From contig NZ_CP045309.1 in NCBI RefSeq assembly GCF_009671205.1, positions 4,836,001 to 4,900,000 of the forward strand: a stretch of 64,000 nt of DNA, in the 5' to 3' direction. The notes beneath the pieces were generated by a model that was not told the origin of the DNA, ran no database searches, and saw only the letters and a list, made by a program, of their open reading frames with translations. The position numbers and the translations under genes are program-made. The DNA comes from Micromonospora terminaliae. GTDB taxonomy: Bacteria; Actinomycetota; Actinomycetes; Mycobacteriales; Micromonosporaceae. Positions 56,186 to 64,000 of this stretch are shown here, piece after piece. How positions within the stretch are numbered: position 1 is the first letter of the stretch; each line of letters starts with the position of its first letter.

Positions 56186-59100
56186 TCAGGCGAGCAGCGC
56201 CTCCAGCCGGCGGTTCACCGCGGCCAGGGTGGCCCGGACCACGGCCTGCCGGGGATCCCCGGCGACCAGGGCCGACCCGGCCAGCTGTTCCACCCAGCCG
56301 TCGCAGACCAGCAGCACCACGACGGTCGCCACCTCGCAGTTGCCGAACGGCACCACGGCCGCGTGCTCGACGAAGCACCGGCCCCGCTCCCCGGCCGGCG
56401 CGCGGCCGAGCAGTTCGTCCACCGCGGCGGCCGCGGCCACCGCGCAGAGCCGCAGCACGTACCCGTCGACGGCCGGCCCGGTGGAGTGGCCCTCCGCCGT
56501 GCGGTCGCCGGCGAGCAGGCGGACCTCGACGGTGGCGTCGAGGCCGAAGGTGCTCACCTGGACGTGGTCGATCACGACCCGGGGCCCCGGCAGGCCGCCG
56601 GTGTCCAGCGGTCGCGACGGCGCGGTCTCCGTCGTGCTCATCTGCCCGCCGGAGTACGACGTGCCGAGCGTGGCCGGGCTGCCGGTGGCCGTGCCGGCCG
56701 GTGCGGCGGCGAGCGAGGACTCCTCGACCGCGGCCCGGCCCCGGTGGGCGCTGGCCTGCCGGCGGCGGCGCGGCGGCTCGTCGCCCTCGGGCGGCGCGTC
56801 GGCGAGCCGGGGGGCGCGCGCCTCGGGCGCGGCGAACCGGCCCTCCCCGGACCGGTTCTCGGCGGGCCGGTTCGGGCCGGACCGCGGGCCGACCGGCTCC
56901 TCGGCCGTACGCGACCGCGGGCCTGGCGGCTCCTCGGCCATAAGGGACTGGGGGACGGCCGGCTCCTCGGCCGCGCGGAACTGCGGGACGGACCTCGGGC
57001 CGGGCGGCTCCTCGACCGTGCGGAACTGCGGGACGGACCTCGGGCCGGCCGGCTCCTCCGCCGGCCGGGCCGCGCCCGCCGGCTCCTCGGCGGGGCGGGA
57101 CTGCGGAACGGACCAGGCCGGCCGGGACACGTCCTCCGCCAGAGGGGACTGCGCGCCGGACCGGGCCGCGCCGGACCGGTCGTCGGCCGGGCGGGGCTCG
57201 GCCGGACGGTCGGCGCGCGGCTGGGCCGACCGGCGGCGGACCGGGGGCGGCGGGGTCGCCGGGGCGCCGGGCAGGTTCTGCGGGGCGGCGGCCAACCCCA
57301 TCCGCTCCTGGAGCAGGCGGGCCACCACCCGGCTCACCTCGGCCGGGTCGGCGCCGTCGGCCAGGTCCAGCCGGAGGCTGTGCGCCCCGGCCGGGGTGCG
57401 GCGCAGCGCCGCGTCCCGGACGCCGGCCACCTCGCGGACGGCATCGAGGATGGCGTTGACGTCGAAGCCCTCGGGCCGCTCGCGCAACGGCGCCGGCTCG
57501 TCGTCCCGGCGCAGGTGGGTGGCGATGCGGGCGAGCTCCGGGGTTTCGGCGGACGGTTCCACGGCGGGCGGCTCCGGCACGACGGGCACATCCGGCTCGG
57601 CGGGGACGCGCTGCGGCAGCACCGGCGTGGGGTCGTCGGCGACCGCCTCGGCGGCCGGTGGCGGTTCCGGGGCGGACCGGCGGGCGGCGTAGGGCGGCGC
57701 GCTCGCCGGGACCGGCGCGGGGATGCGGTCGACGGGGGCGGGCGGTGGGCCGGCCGGCACAGCGGGGTCCGACCCACCCGGCAGCCGGTACGGCGAGCCC
57801 TCCCGCTCCTCGGCGGCGCGGACGGCCGGCACGGGCGGGTAGCCGGTGGGAGCCTCGCGGGGCACCGGCGGCGCGCTGGTCGGGGTGGTGTGCGGAGGGG
57901 CGCTGAACGGGGTCACCGGCACGGGTGGCGCGGCCCAGCTGGGCCGCTCGGGGGCCGCCCGGGCAGCCGGCTCGGGCGCGGGGCGCGGCTCCTCGTACGG
58001 CCGGGACGGCTCGGGACGCGGCGCCTCGTAGCCCGCGGGCGCCTCGGTCCGGACCGGCTCGTAGGGGTGGACGGGCTCCGGGCGGGGGTCGTAGCCGGCG
58101 GGCGGCTCGACCCGGGCCGGCTCGTAGGGCCGGGACGCCTCGGCCGCCCAGTCCTCGCGGGCGGCGCGGCGGGCGACCGGCTCGTCCTCACGGGCGGCGC
58201 GGCGGCCGGCGGGCTCGTCCTCACGGGCGGCGCGGCGGGTGACCGGCTCCTCCTCACGCGCGGCGCGGCGGCCGGTGGGCTCGTCCTCGCCGGCCCGGCG
58301 ACCGGGCGAGTCGTCCGCGCGCCCCCACGGCGGCGCCCAGCCCCCGCCCCAGCTCGGGCGGTTCCAGGCCGGGCCGGACCACGCCGGCTCCTCGGCCGGC
58401 CCGGCGCCCCGGTCGTCGGCCGCGGCACGCGGCTGCTCGGCGACCGGCCGGCGCTCCTCGCCCGCGCCGGTGTCCGGACCGGCGGGCGGGGCTGAGGTGG
58501 GCCGGTCGGCCCAGCCCCGGGACAGCGACGGCGCCTGGGCCGGCGGCTGTTCCGGCGGGAACCGGTCGGCGTGACCCGCGGGGGGCGTCGCCTCGGCCGG
58601 GGGTTGCTCCGGCGGCCGGCGGTCGGCCCAGCCGCGGGAGAGCGACGGTGGTTCGGACCGCTCGGCGGTCGGGGCGTGGAAGCCGGGGGGCACCTCGAAG
58701 CCGGAGGCGGCGGCGCCGACCGGCGGCACCTGGAGGGCCGGCGGCCCGGAGGTCGGGCCGCTGTCGGCCCAGCGGGCGGCGCGCCCGGCCGGGGAGTCGT
58801 CGGAGGCGTGCCGGGACCCGGCGGGATCCGCCTCGGCGGCGGGCTGTTCGACCGCGGGTGCCGGCCGCTGGGCCGGCACGACGAGCCGGTCGGCGTCGGT
58901 GTCCCGGCGCGGCTCGTCCGCGGGTGGGGCGCTCACCGGCGCCTGGCGGGTCACGGGCGGTTCCTCCCCGGCGTGGTGCACCCCGTTGACGTGGTGGCCA
59001 TTTAGCCGGCCGGGCGGCTCCTGGGTGGCCAATCCGGGCACCGGGGCCGGGAGGTCGCCGTGCCGGGGGGACGAGGCGCCCCAGCCGGTGGTGAGGTCGG

Positions 59101-59254
59101 CGCGTGGCCAGCCGCCGGGTGCCGGCGCTCCCCGGGCCCAGCCGGTCGCCGGGGGCGCCCACCCGCTGCCGGCGTGGGCAAGGTCGTCCTGCTGACCCGT
59201 GCCGTCGCCGTGCTCTCCCGGGGTGGCGGCTCCGGGTTGCCCTGATTCACTCAC
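56186..59254 (-). CDS. Very long disordered protein with two short conserved domains
   Basis: About 1022 residues. Most of it is Pro/Ala/Glu/Arg-rich low complexity, with 11-residue DEPxxRRAARE repeats (58150-58290) and EEPxGPRSVPQFR-like repeats (56880-57090). Two compact stretches look folded. One holds FDVNAILDAVREVAGVRDAAL and LLQERMGLA. The other is the C-terminal 120 residues with VVIDHVQVSTFGLDATVEVR and VLRLCAVAAAAAVDELL. There is no signal peptide and the function is unknown. The GTG at 59254 has AAGGAG and a promoter 27 nt upstream. Confidence 0.75.
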   Translation of the reverse strand: MSESGQPGAATPGEHGDGTGQQDDLAHAGSGWAPPATGWARGAPAPGGWPRADLTTGWGASSPRHGDLPAPVPGLATQEPPGRLNGHHVNGVHHAGEEPPVTRQAPVSAPPADEPRRDTDADRLVVPAQRPAPAVEQPAAEADPAGSRHASDDSPAGRAARWADSGPTSGPPALQVPPVGAAASGFEVPPGFHAPTAERSEPPSLSRGWADRRPPEQPPAEATPPAGHADRFPPEQPPAQAPSLSRGWADRPTSAPPAGPDTGAGEERRPVAEQPRAAADDRGAGPAEEPAWSGPAWNRPSWGGGWAPPWGRADDSPGRRAGEDEPTGRRAAREEEPVTRRAAREDEPAGRRAAREDEPVARRAAREDWAAEASRPYEPARVEPPAGYDPRPEPVHPYEPVRTEAPAGYEAPRPEPSRPYEEPRPAPEPAARAAPERPSWAAPPVPVTPFSAPPHTTPTSAPPVPREAPTGYPPVPAVRAAEEREGSPYRLPGGSDPAVPAGPPPAPVDRIPAPVPASAPPYAARRSAPEPPPAAEAVADDPTPVLPQRVPAEPDVPVVPEPPAVEPSAETPELARIATHLRRDDEPAPLRERPEGFDVNAILDAVREVAGVRDAALRRTPAGAHSLRLDLADGADPAEVSRVVARLLQERMGLAAAPQNLPGAPATPPPPVRRRSAQPRADRPAEPRPADDRSGAARSGAQSPLAEDVSRPAWSVPQSRPAEEPAGAARPAEEPAGPRSVPQFRTVEEPPGPRSVPQFRAAEEPAVPQSLMAEEPPGPRSRTAEEPVGPRSGPNRPAENRSGEGRFAAPEARAPRLADAPPEGDEPPRRRRQASAHRGRAAVEESSLAAAPAGTATGSPATLGTSYSGGQMSTTETAPSRPLDTGGLPGPRVVIDHVQVSTFGLDATVEVRLLAGDRTAEGHSTGPAVDGYVLRLCAVAAAAAVDELLGRAPAGERGRCFVEHAAVVPFGNCEVATVVVLLVCDGWVEQLAGSALVAGDPRQAVVRATLAAVNRRLEALLA

Positions 59255-59280
59255 CGCGCGCTCCTTGGTCGCCCCCGCTG

Positions 59281-59309
59281 AGGCTACCGTGTGGTGACAG
59301 TGGCGATAA
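59281..59309 (-). promoter_or_regulatory. Promoter of the disordered-protein gene
   Basis: On the minus strand TTATCG (59304-59309), a 17-bp spacer and TAGCCT (59281-59286), giving a leader of about 20 nt. Confidence 0.45.
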
Positions 59310-59335
59310 GTTACAGCGGCGGGCCAATTCCGCGA

Positions 59336-59361
59336 CGGGTTCACGAACCCGGACCGGTTCG
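59336..59361. promoter_or_regulatory. Candidate TetR operator (overlapping inverted repeats)
   Basis: CGGGTT-CACG-AACCCG (59336-59351) overlaps CGAACC-CGGACC-GGTTCG (59344-59361), 43 nt upstream of the tetR start and between divergent genes. It fits an autoregulatory site. Confidence 0.45.
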
Positions 59362-59403
59362 GGTGATTAGTGCCGGCTCGTACAGAGAAACTCGGAGGTT
59401 CCC

Positions 59404-60042
59404 ATGACCGCTGTGGGGAACGGTGCGCAGACCGCCGGCCGGCCCACCCGACTGCCCCGCTCGGCGCGACGCAAGCAGCTGCTCGCCGCCGCGCAGGAGG
59501 TGTTCGTCGCGCACGGCTACCACGCCGCCGCGATGGACGACATCGCCGAGCGGGCGGGAGTCTCCAAGCCCGTGCTCTACCAGCACTTCCCGGGCAAGAT
59601 GGAGCTCTACCTGGCGCTGCTGGACACGCACTGCGACGCCATCGTGGCGAAGGTGCACGACGCCATGCGCGGCACCAACGACAACAAGGAGCGGGTCGGC
59701 GCCTCGGTGCGCGCCTACTTCGACTTCGTCGACCACGAGAGCGAGGCGTTCCGGCTCGTCTTCGAGTCGGACCTGCGCAACGACCCGGCCGTACGCCAGC
59801 GGGTCGAGCGGGTCGAGCAGGGCTGCATCGCCGCCATCACCGACACCATCATCTCGGACACCGGCGTGAGCCGGGCCCACGCCGAGCTGCTCGCCTCGGG
59901 CCTGGTGGGTGCCGCCGAGACCGCCGCCCAGTTCTGGCTGGCCGGTGGCCGTCAGGTGCCCAAGGCCGAGGCGGAGGCGCTGGTCGCGGCCCTGTCCTGG
60001 CGGGGCATCGCCAGCTTCCCGCTGCAAGGTGAGTCAGCCTGA
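59404..60042 (+). CDS. TetR-family transcriptional regulator (FasR-like position)
   Basis: 212 residues. The N-terminal helix-turn-helix has RKQLLAAAQEVFVAHGYHAA, MDDIAERAGVSKPVLYQHF and PGKMELYLALLD. The ligand domain has RLVFESDLRNDPAVRQRVERV. In Mycobacterium the regulator in the same neighbourhood is FasR, which controls fatty-acid synthase genes. Orthology here rests on position and general similarity. The ATG is preceded by CGGAGG. It precedes the DUF3107 gene with a 65-nt gap. Confidence 0.85.
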   Translation: MTAVGNGAQTAGRPTRLPRSARRKQLLAAAQEVFVAHGYHAAAMDDIAERAGVSKPVLYQHFPGKMELYLALLDTHCDAIVAKVHDAMRGTNDNKERVGASVRAYFDFVDHESEAFRLVFESDLRNDPAVRQRVERVEQGCIAAITDTIISDTGVSRAHAELLASGLVGAAETAAQFWLAGGRQVPKAEAEALVAALSWRGIASFPLQGESA

Positions 60043-60069
60043 ACATCGGGCCGCCAGATCGGATAGCCT
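60040..60069 (+). promoter_or_regulatory. Candidate promoter of the DUF3107 gene
   Basis: TGAACA (60040-60045), an 18-bp spacer and TAGCCT (60064-60069), starting at the tetR stop and about 38 nt upstream of the GTG. Confidence 0.4.
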
Positions 60070-60107
60070 TCCCACGGTGGCTTTTTCGCCCCAGTTGAGG
60101 AGGCACA

Positions 60108-60335
60108 GTGGAGGTCAAGATCGGCGTGCAGTACGCGCCGCGGGAGCTGGTCCTGGAGAGCGCGCAGTCGCCGGCCGAGATCGAGCAGATCGTGACCGAC
60201 GCCATCGCCAAGGGTGAGGGCACCCTCTCCCTGACCGACGAGAAGGGCCGGCGGGTCATCGTGCCGGTCTCGAAGGTCGCCTACGTCGAGATCGCGGAGG
60301 CCTCGCCCCGCGCGGTCGGGTTCACCGTCCGCTGA
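60108..60335 (+). CDS. DUF3107 protein (TB9.4-like)
   Basis: A 75-residue protein: MEVKIGVQYAPRELVLESAQ, an EIEQIV-like helix, then VPVSKVAYVEIAEASPRAVG. The family is conserved across actinobacteria and unknown in role. The GTG has TTGAGGAGG upstream. It lies downstream of the TetR gene, as Rv3208A follows Rv3208. Confidence 0.88.
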   Translation: MEVKIGVQYAPRELVLESAQSPAEIEQIVTDAIAKGEGTLSLTDEKGRRVIVPVSKVAYVEIAEASPRAVGFTVR

Positions 60336-60415
60336 TCCGGCCGGCCCGCCGTCGCGGGCCGTCGTCCCCAGCCGGCCCGCCGTGGCGGGGAAGCCCGTCA
60401 CGGCGGCGCCCGGCG

Positions 60416-61057
60416 TCAGTTGTTCAGCCCCGCGGCCGTCATCCGCGCGGTGTGCGCCTCGGTCAGCCGGCGGAACAGCGCCGGCGCGTCCACGCCCTCC
60501 CGGGAGATCAGCGCGGTGAGCGCACCCCGGTCGGCGGCGGCGACCCGGCCGGCCTGCGAGAGCGCCTCGCCGACCAGGCGCCGCGCCCACATGGAGAGCC
60601 GGTTGGCCACCGGCGGGTCCGCCTCGATGGCGGCCCGGATCTCGGCGGCGGCGAACTCGGCGTACCGGGAGTCGTGCAGCACGTCGAGGATCAGTCGCCG
60701 GTCCGGCCCGTCGAGGCCGTCGGCGATCGCGCGCAGGAAGTCGTCGCTGATGGCGTCGCCCACGTACGCCTTGGTCACCGCCTCCGGCCAGTCCTTCGGC
60801 TCGGTCGAGTCGTGGTAGGCCTGCAACGCCTCGACGTAGGGGCCCATGGCCTCGTCGGGAGTCACGCCCAGCGTGGTGATCCGTTCGGCGATCCACCGGT
60901 AGTGGGCGATCTCGGCGGCGGCCATCTCGCTCAGCGCGGCCCGGCGGCGGAGGTCGGGGGCGAGGCGGGCGTCGGCGGCCAGCCGGTCGAAGGCCAGCAG
61001 CTCGCCGTAGGCGACGAGGCCGAGCAGGTCGACCAGAGCGGGGGCGGGGGCGGACAC
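60416..61057 (-). CDS. Ferritin-like fold protein
   Basis: 213 residues, mostly helical. ALSEMAAAEIAHYRWIAERI and SRYAEFAAAEIRAAIEADPP carry Glu/His pairs spaced as in ferritin-like di-iron proteins, resembling the actinobacterial Rv3210c family. Whether it binds iron is not known. The GTG at 61057 has no Shine-Dalgarno, but a TAGCCT -10-like box ends 6 nt before it, so the transcript may be leaderless. It is convergent with DUF3107 and divergent from the helicase. Confidence 0.75.
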   Translation of the reverse strand: MSAPAPALVDLLGLVAYGELLAFDRLAADARLAPDLRRRAALSEMAAAEIAHYRWIAERITTLGVTPDEAMGPYVEALQAYHDSTEPKDWPEAVTKAYVGDAISDDFLRAIADGLDGPDRRLILDVLHDSRYAEFAAAEIRAAIEADPPVANRLSMWARRLVGEALSQAGRVAAADRGALTALISREGVDAPALFRRLTEAHTARMTAAGLNN

Positions 61058-61095
61058 GAGCGCAGGCTACCGTCCGGGCGCAAGACCGCCTTATC

Positions 61096-61111
61096 AGTGA
61101 CCCAGGTCACA
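61096..61111. promoter_or_regulatory. CRP/GlxR-like palindrome
   Basis: AGTGACCCAGGTCACA matches TGTGA-N6-TCACA at 9 of 10 defined positions. It lies 38 nt upstream of the ferritin-like start and about 55 nt upstream of the -10 box of the helicase gene. Confidence 0.45.
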
Positions 61112-61149
61112 CCGATCACCCCTGGGCGCGGTACGGTCACCCGGAATCA

Positions 61150-61178
61150 GGACCGCCCCCCTGCCGTTCAGGTAAGAT
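61150..61178 (+). promoter_or_regulatory. Candidate rhlE-like helicase promoter
   Basis: A TAAGAT -10 box at 61173-61178 with a weak GGACCG -35 at 17 bp. The resulting leader of about 170 nt is long enough for post-transcriptional control, as in cold-induced helicases. Confidence 0.4.
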
Positions 61179-61353
61179 AAGACAGTTGCCGTGGGCACCG
61201 ACCAGTTCAGCTCAGCTGATCAGCACCGGTCCGCGGCGCGCGTGCGGCCCGGTCCGGCTCGGCGTTCCGCCCCCGACCGTGTGGCCCGCGCCATACCGTT
61301 CGCGCCCTGAGGACATGACGGGGCGCACCACGAGAGGGCACCCCCAAATCCAT

Positions 61354-63021
61354 ATGAGCGAGCAGATTCAAGGCCAGGAACTGGCCCCCACCGCTCCGGT
61401 CCGTCCGGAGGCTCCCACCTTCGCCGAGCTCGGCGCCCGCCAGGAGACCGTCGAGGCCCTGGCCGCCGCCGGCATCACCCGCGCCTTCGCCATCCAGGAG
61501 TACGCGCTGCCGATCGGCCTGCGCGGCGTCGACCTGATCGGCCAGGCGCCGACCGGCACCGGCAAGACCCTCGGCTTCGGCATCCCCCTGCTGGAGCGCG
61601 TCTTCGCGCCCGCCGAGGGCAGCGACGGCGTGCCGCAGGCGCTGGTCGTCGTACCCACCCGCGAGCTGGGCCTCCAGGTCGCCAAGGACCTCGACGCGGC
61701 GGGCCGCACCCGGGGCGTCCGGGTGCTGCCGATCTACGGCGGCGTCGCGTACGAGCCGCAGATCGACGCGCTGCGCAAGGGCGTCGAGATCCTGGTCGGC
61801 ACCCCCGGCCGCCTGCTGGACCTGGCCAAGCAGAAGCACCTCCGGCTCGACCGGGTGCACGCGCTGGTGCTCGACGAGGCCGACCGCATGCTCGACCTGG
61901 GCTTCCTCGACGACGTCGAGAAGATCCTGGCGATGCTGCCGGAGGACCGGCAGACCATGCTCTTCTCGGCCACCATGCCGGACCCGATCGTCGCGCTGTC
62001 CCGGCGCTTCCTGCGCCGCCCCGTGACCATCCACGCCGGGCACACCGCCGAGACCGGCCCGTCGCCGCAGACCCAGCAGCTGGTCTACCGCACCCACTCG
62101 ATGAACAAGGTCGAGATCGTGGCGCGCATCCTCCAGGCCGAGGGACGCGGGCTGACCATGATCTTCACCCGTACCAAGCGGGCCGCCGACCGGGTGGCCG
62201 AGGACCTCGACTTCCGTGGTTTCGCGGTCGCCGCCGTCCACGGCGACCTGGGCCAGGGCGCGCGGGAGCGGGCGCTGCGGGCGTTCCGGGCCGGCAAGAT
62301 CGACATCCTGGTGGCCACCGACGTGGCGGCCCGCGGGCTCGACGTCACGGGCGTCACCCACGTCATCAACTACGACTGCCCCGAGGACCAGGACACCTAC
62401 ACCCACCGGATCGGCCGCACCGGCCGCGCCGGGGCGTCCGGTGTCGCGGTGACCTTCGTCGACTGGGACGACATGCCCCGCTGGCGGATCATCGACAAGA
62501 CCCTCGGGCTCGACATGCCCGAGCCGCCGGAGACCTACCACACCTCCGCGCACCTCTACACCGACCTGGCCATCTCCCGGGACGTCAGCGGCACCCTGCC
62601 GACCGCCGAGCGCACCCGCGCCGGCCTGTCCGCGGAGGCCGAGGAGGACCTGGGCGGCGGCCGGTCGCGGCGCGGCGAGCGCGGCCCGCGGCGCGGCGAG
62701 AGCCGGGGCGAGGGCCGGGGTGACGGCCGGGGCCGGGAGCCCCGCCGGGGTCGCCGCGGCGACGGCGACACCGCCGGCGAGGGCGCGGCCACCGAGGCGT
62801 CCGCCGAGGAGGGCACCCGCAGCCCGCGCCGCCGCCGGCGCCGCCGGGCCGGCGAGACGGTGGCCGGCGAGGCCACCGCGGTGATCGCCGCCGAGGGTGG
62901 CGCCGAGCCGGTCGCCACGACCGCCGAGGGCGAGTCGGCCGCCAAGCCGCGCCGCCGCCGGCGCCGCCGTGGTGGCGGTGGCGGTGGCACCGGTACGCCG
63001 GCCGAGGCGACCGCCGACTGA
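61354..63021 (+). CDS. rhlE: DEAD-box RNA helicase, RhlE-like
   Basis: 555 residues. Motif Q is near AFAIQEYALP. Motif I is APTGTGKT, then PTREL, TPGR, motif II LDEADRML and motif III SAT. The second RecA domain has IFTRTK, TDVAARGLD and HRIGRTGRAG. After about residue 420 comes an Arg/Gly/Glu tail ending in Gly runs, of the RGG type that binds RNA. It remodels RNA in ribosome assembly or decay. The ATG at 61354 is chosen, and a longer in-frame start at 61186 lies in the leader. Confidence 0.93.
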   Translation: MSEQIQGQELAPTAPVRPEAPTFAELGARQETVEALAAAGITRAFAIQEYALPIGLRGVDLIGQAPTGTGKTLGFGIPLLERVFAPAEGSDGVPQALVVVPTRELGLQVAKDLDAAGRTRGVRVLPIYGGVAYEPQIDALRKGVEILVGTPGRLLDLAKQKHLRLDRVHALVLDEADRMLDLGFLDDVEKILAMLPEDRQTMLFSATMPDPIVALSRRFLRRPVTIHAGHTAETGPSPQTQQLVYRTHSMNKVEIVARILQAEGRGLTMIFTRTKRAADRVAEDLDFRGFAVAAVHGDLGQGARERALRAFRAGKIDILVATDVAARGLDVTGVTHVINYDCPEDQDTYTHRIGRTGRAGASGVAVTFVDWDDMPRWRIIDKTLGLDMPEPPETYHTSAHLYTDLAISRDVSGTLPTAERTRAGLSAEAEEDLGGGRSRRGERGPRRGESRGEGRGDGRGREPRRGRRGDGDTAGEGAATEASAEEGTRSPRRRRRRRAGETVAGEATAVIAAEGGAEPVATTAEGESAAKPRRRRRRRGGGGGGTGTPAEATAD

Positions 63022-63035
63022 CCCGCGAGACATCC

Positions 63036-63073
63036 GACGTCCCCCGCACCGGTTGACCGGTGCGGGGGACGTC
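63036..63073 (+). terminator. Helicase terminator
   Basis: Perfect 18-bp arms GACGTCCCCCGCACCGGT and complement with a 2-nt TG centre, 15 nt past the stop. Confidence 0.85.
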
Positions 63074-63122
63074 CCCGTTCCGCCCCGGCCGCTGGGCCGA
63101 ACCCGTCGAGGAAGAGGAAGCC

Positions 63123-64000
63123 ATGCCGGAACCGCTGGACGCCGCGCTGAGCGAGGTGCGGGCGCTGCTGCTCGACCCCGCCCTGACCCGGGCGGTCGCC
63201 GCCGGGCGCCGCCGCGGCCAGCGCCCCTCGGTGGTCCGCGCCGAGCTGCGTCCGGTCACCCTCAAGGGCGGCCCCCGGCTCCAGATCTCCACCTCCGACG
63301 GCGCCCGGCCGTACACCCGGAACGTGGCCCCGGGCGCGGAGGCCGACGGGGCGGTCGACGCGCTGCTGGCCGAGCCCTTCGGCAACTGGCACGTGGAGAC
63401 CGCCGACAGCACGCTCCAGCTCCGGGTGACGAAGTCCGGCGAGGCGCAGGTGCACCGGGCGGCGGCGAGCCGGCCGGCGCCCGAGCCGGGTGGCCACGAC
63501 CGGGCCAAGGACTGGCTGCTCGATCCGGGTGACCCGATCTTCGCCGAGATCGGCGGCTCGGCGGCCAAGCGCCGCCAGGTGGACGCGTTCCTCCGGGCGC
63601 TGGCGGCCACCCTGCCGGACGACCTCAGCGGGCCGCTGCGCGTGGTGGACCTGGGGTGCGGCAACGCCTACCTGACCTTCGCGGCGCACCGCTACCTGAC
63701 CCAGCGCGGGCTGGACGTGACGCTGGTCGGGGTGGACGTCCGCGAGGACCAGCGCCGGCGCAACACCGAGCTGGCCGAGCGGCTGGGCTGGGCGGACCGG
63801 GTGAGCTTCGTGGCCGGCACCATCGCCGACGCGCGGGTGGAGCCGGCGCCGGACCTGGTGCTGGCGCTGCACGCCTGCGACACGGCGACCGACGAGGCGC
63901 TGGCCCGCGCGGTGCGCTGGGGCGCCCGCTGGGTGCTCGCCGCGCCGTGCTGCCACCACGACGTGGCCGCCCAGCTGCGGGCGCGACCCGCACCGGCGCC
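63123..64000 (+). CDS. SAM-dependent methyltransferase, 3' end cut by window
   Basis: About 292 residues are visible. An N-terminal domain (RPVTLKGGPRLQISTSDGAR) is followed by a Rossmann methyltransferase core: VVDLGCGNAYLTFAAHRYL, VGVDVREDQRRR, VLALHACDTATDEALARAV and LAAPCCHHDVAAQL. The HACDTATD and CCHHD motifs resemble Trm13-like/Methyltransf_25-type RNA-modifying enzymes, but the target is unknown. The ATG at 63123 has GAGGAAG upstream. It is plus-strand, 101 nt after the helicase. Confidence 0.8.
   Translation, partial: MPEPLDAALSEVRALLLDPALTRAVAAGRRRGQRPSVVRAELRPVTLKGGPRLQISTSDGARPYTRNVAPGAEADGAVDALLAEPFGNWHVETADSTLQLRVTKSGEAQVHRAAASRPAPEPGGHDRAKDWLLDPGDPIFAEIGGSAAKRRQVDAFLRALAATLPDDLSGPLRVVDLGCGNAYLTFAAHRYLTQRGLDVTLVGVDVREDQRRRNTELAERLGWADRVSFVAGTIADARVEPAPDLVLALHACDTATDEALARAVRWGARWVLAAPCCHHDVAAQLRARPAPA

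Noticed and set aside
55268..58495. A 1075-residue open frame on the plus strand across the alpha/beta hydrolase and disordered protein
   Set aside because: Its composition mirrors the opposite strand and it crosses two well-supported minus-strand genes.

Overview
The window looks like chromosomal DNA of a high-GC actinomycete, most likely a Micromonosporaceae member (Micromonospora or Salinispora type). The reasons are pervasive G/C third positions, actinobacterial gene order, DUF3107, DUF3152 and MoeZ homologues, and a nuoM-nuoN spacer that resembles a dispersed repeat I recall from Micromonospora. The genus is inferred, not proven. I see no IS element, prophage or CRISPR array.

Region 1 (1-22.4 kb, almost all minus strand) is the core information-processing block. 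From high to low coordinate it holds tRNA-Thr, tRNA-Met, rpmG (L33), two MaoC dehydratases in the hadA/hadB position, tRNA-Trp, secE, nusG, rplK and rplA. Next come an ABC-transporter pair, rplJ, rplL, rpoB, rpoC, two small DUF4190-like membrane proteins, rpsL, rpsG, fusA, tuf and the start of rpsJ. Clear promoters (rpsL, rpoB, tRNA-Trp, rpmG) and strong hairpin terminators (after nusG, rplA, rplL, rpoC) delimit the transcription units.

Region 2 (22.4-31 kb) holds a membrane GAF-GGDEF-EAL protein preceded by a 43-residue secreted peptide, an epoxide hydrolase, a methyltransferase and tRNA-Tyr. It continues with a YajQ-family protein, a 31-residue membrane peptide, an MFS exporter and HtpX protease.

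Region 3 (31-44 kb) is a partial, rearranged complex I locus with nuoB, C, H, I, J, K, L, M and N. It has no nuoA, D, E, F or G here. It is interrupted by a glucose-dehydrogenase-like gene, a DUF2252 gene, a glutathionyl-hydroquinone-reductase-like gene and a SnoaL-like gene.

Region 4 (44-48 kb) is accessory. It holds a 38-residue peptide convergent with a secreted protein built of ten AIGPGP units, an AT-rich control region, a sphingosine-phosphate-lyase-like PLP decarboxylase and a melibiose-type MFS transporter.

Region 5 (48-64 kb) has an alkyltransferase-like protein, proB-proA, a prenyltransferase-repeat protein and moeZ. Then follow two tandem DUF3152 putative metalloproteases, an alpha/beta hydrolase, a 1022-residue disordered protein, a TetR regulator, a DUF3107 protein, a ferritin-like protein, a DEAD-box helicase and a truncated methyltransferase. 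The moeZ-to-helicase order resembles the Rv3206c-Rv3211 block of Mycobacterium tuberculosis.
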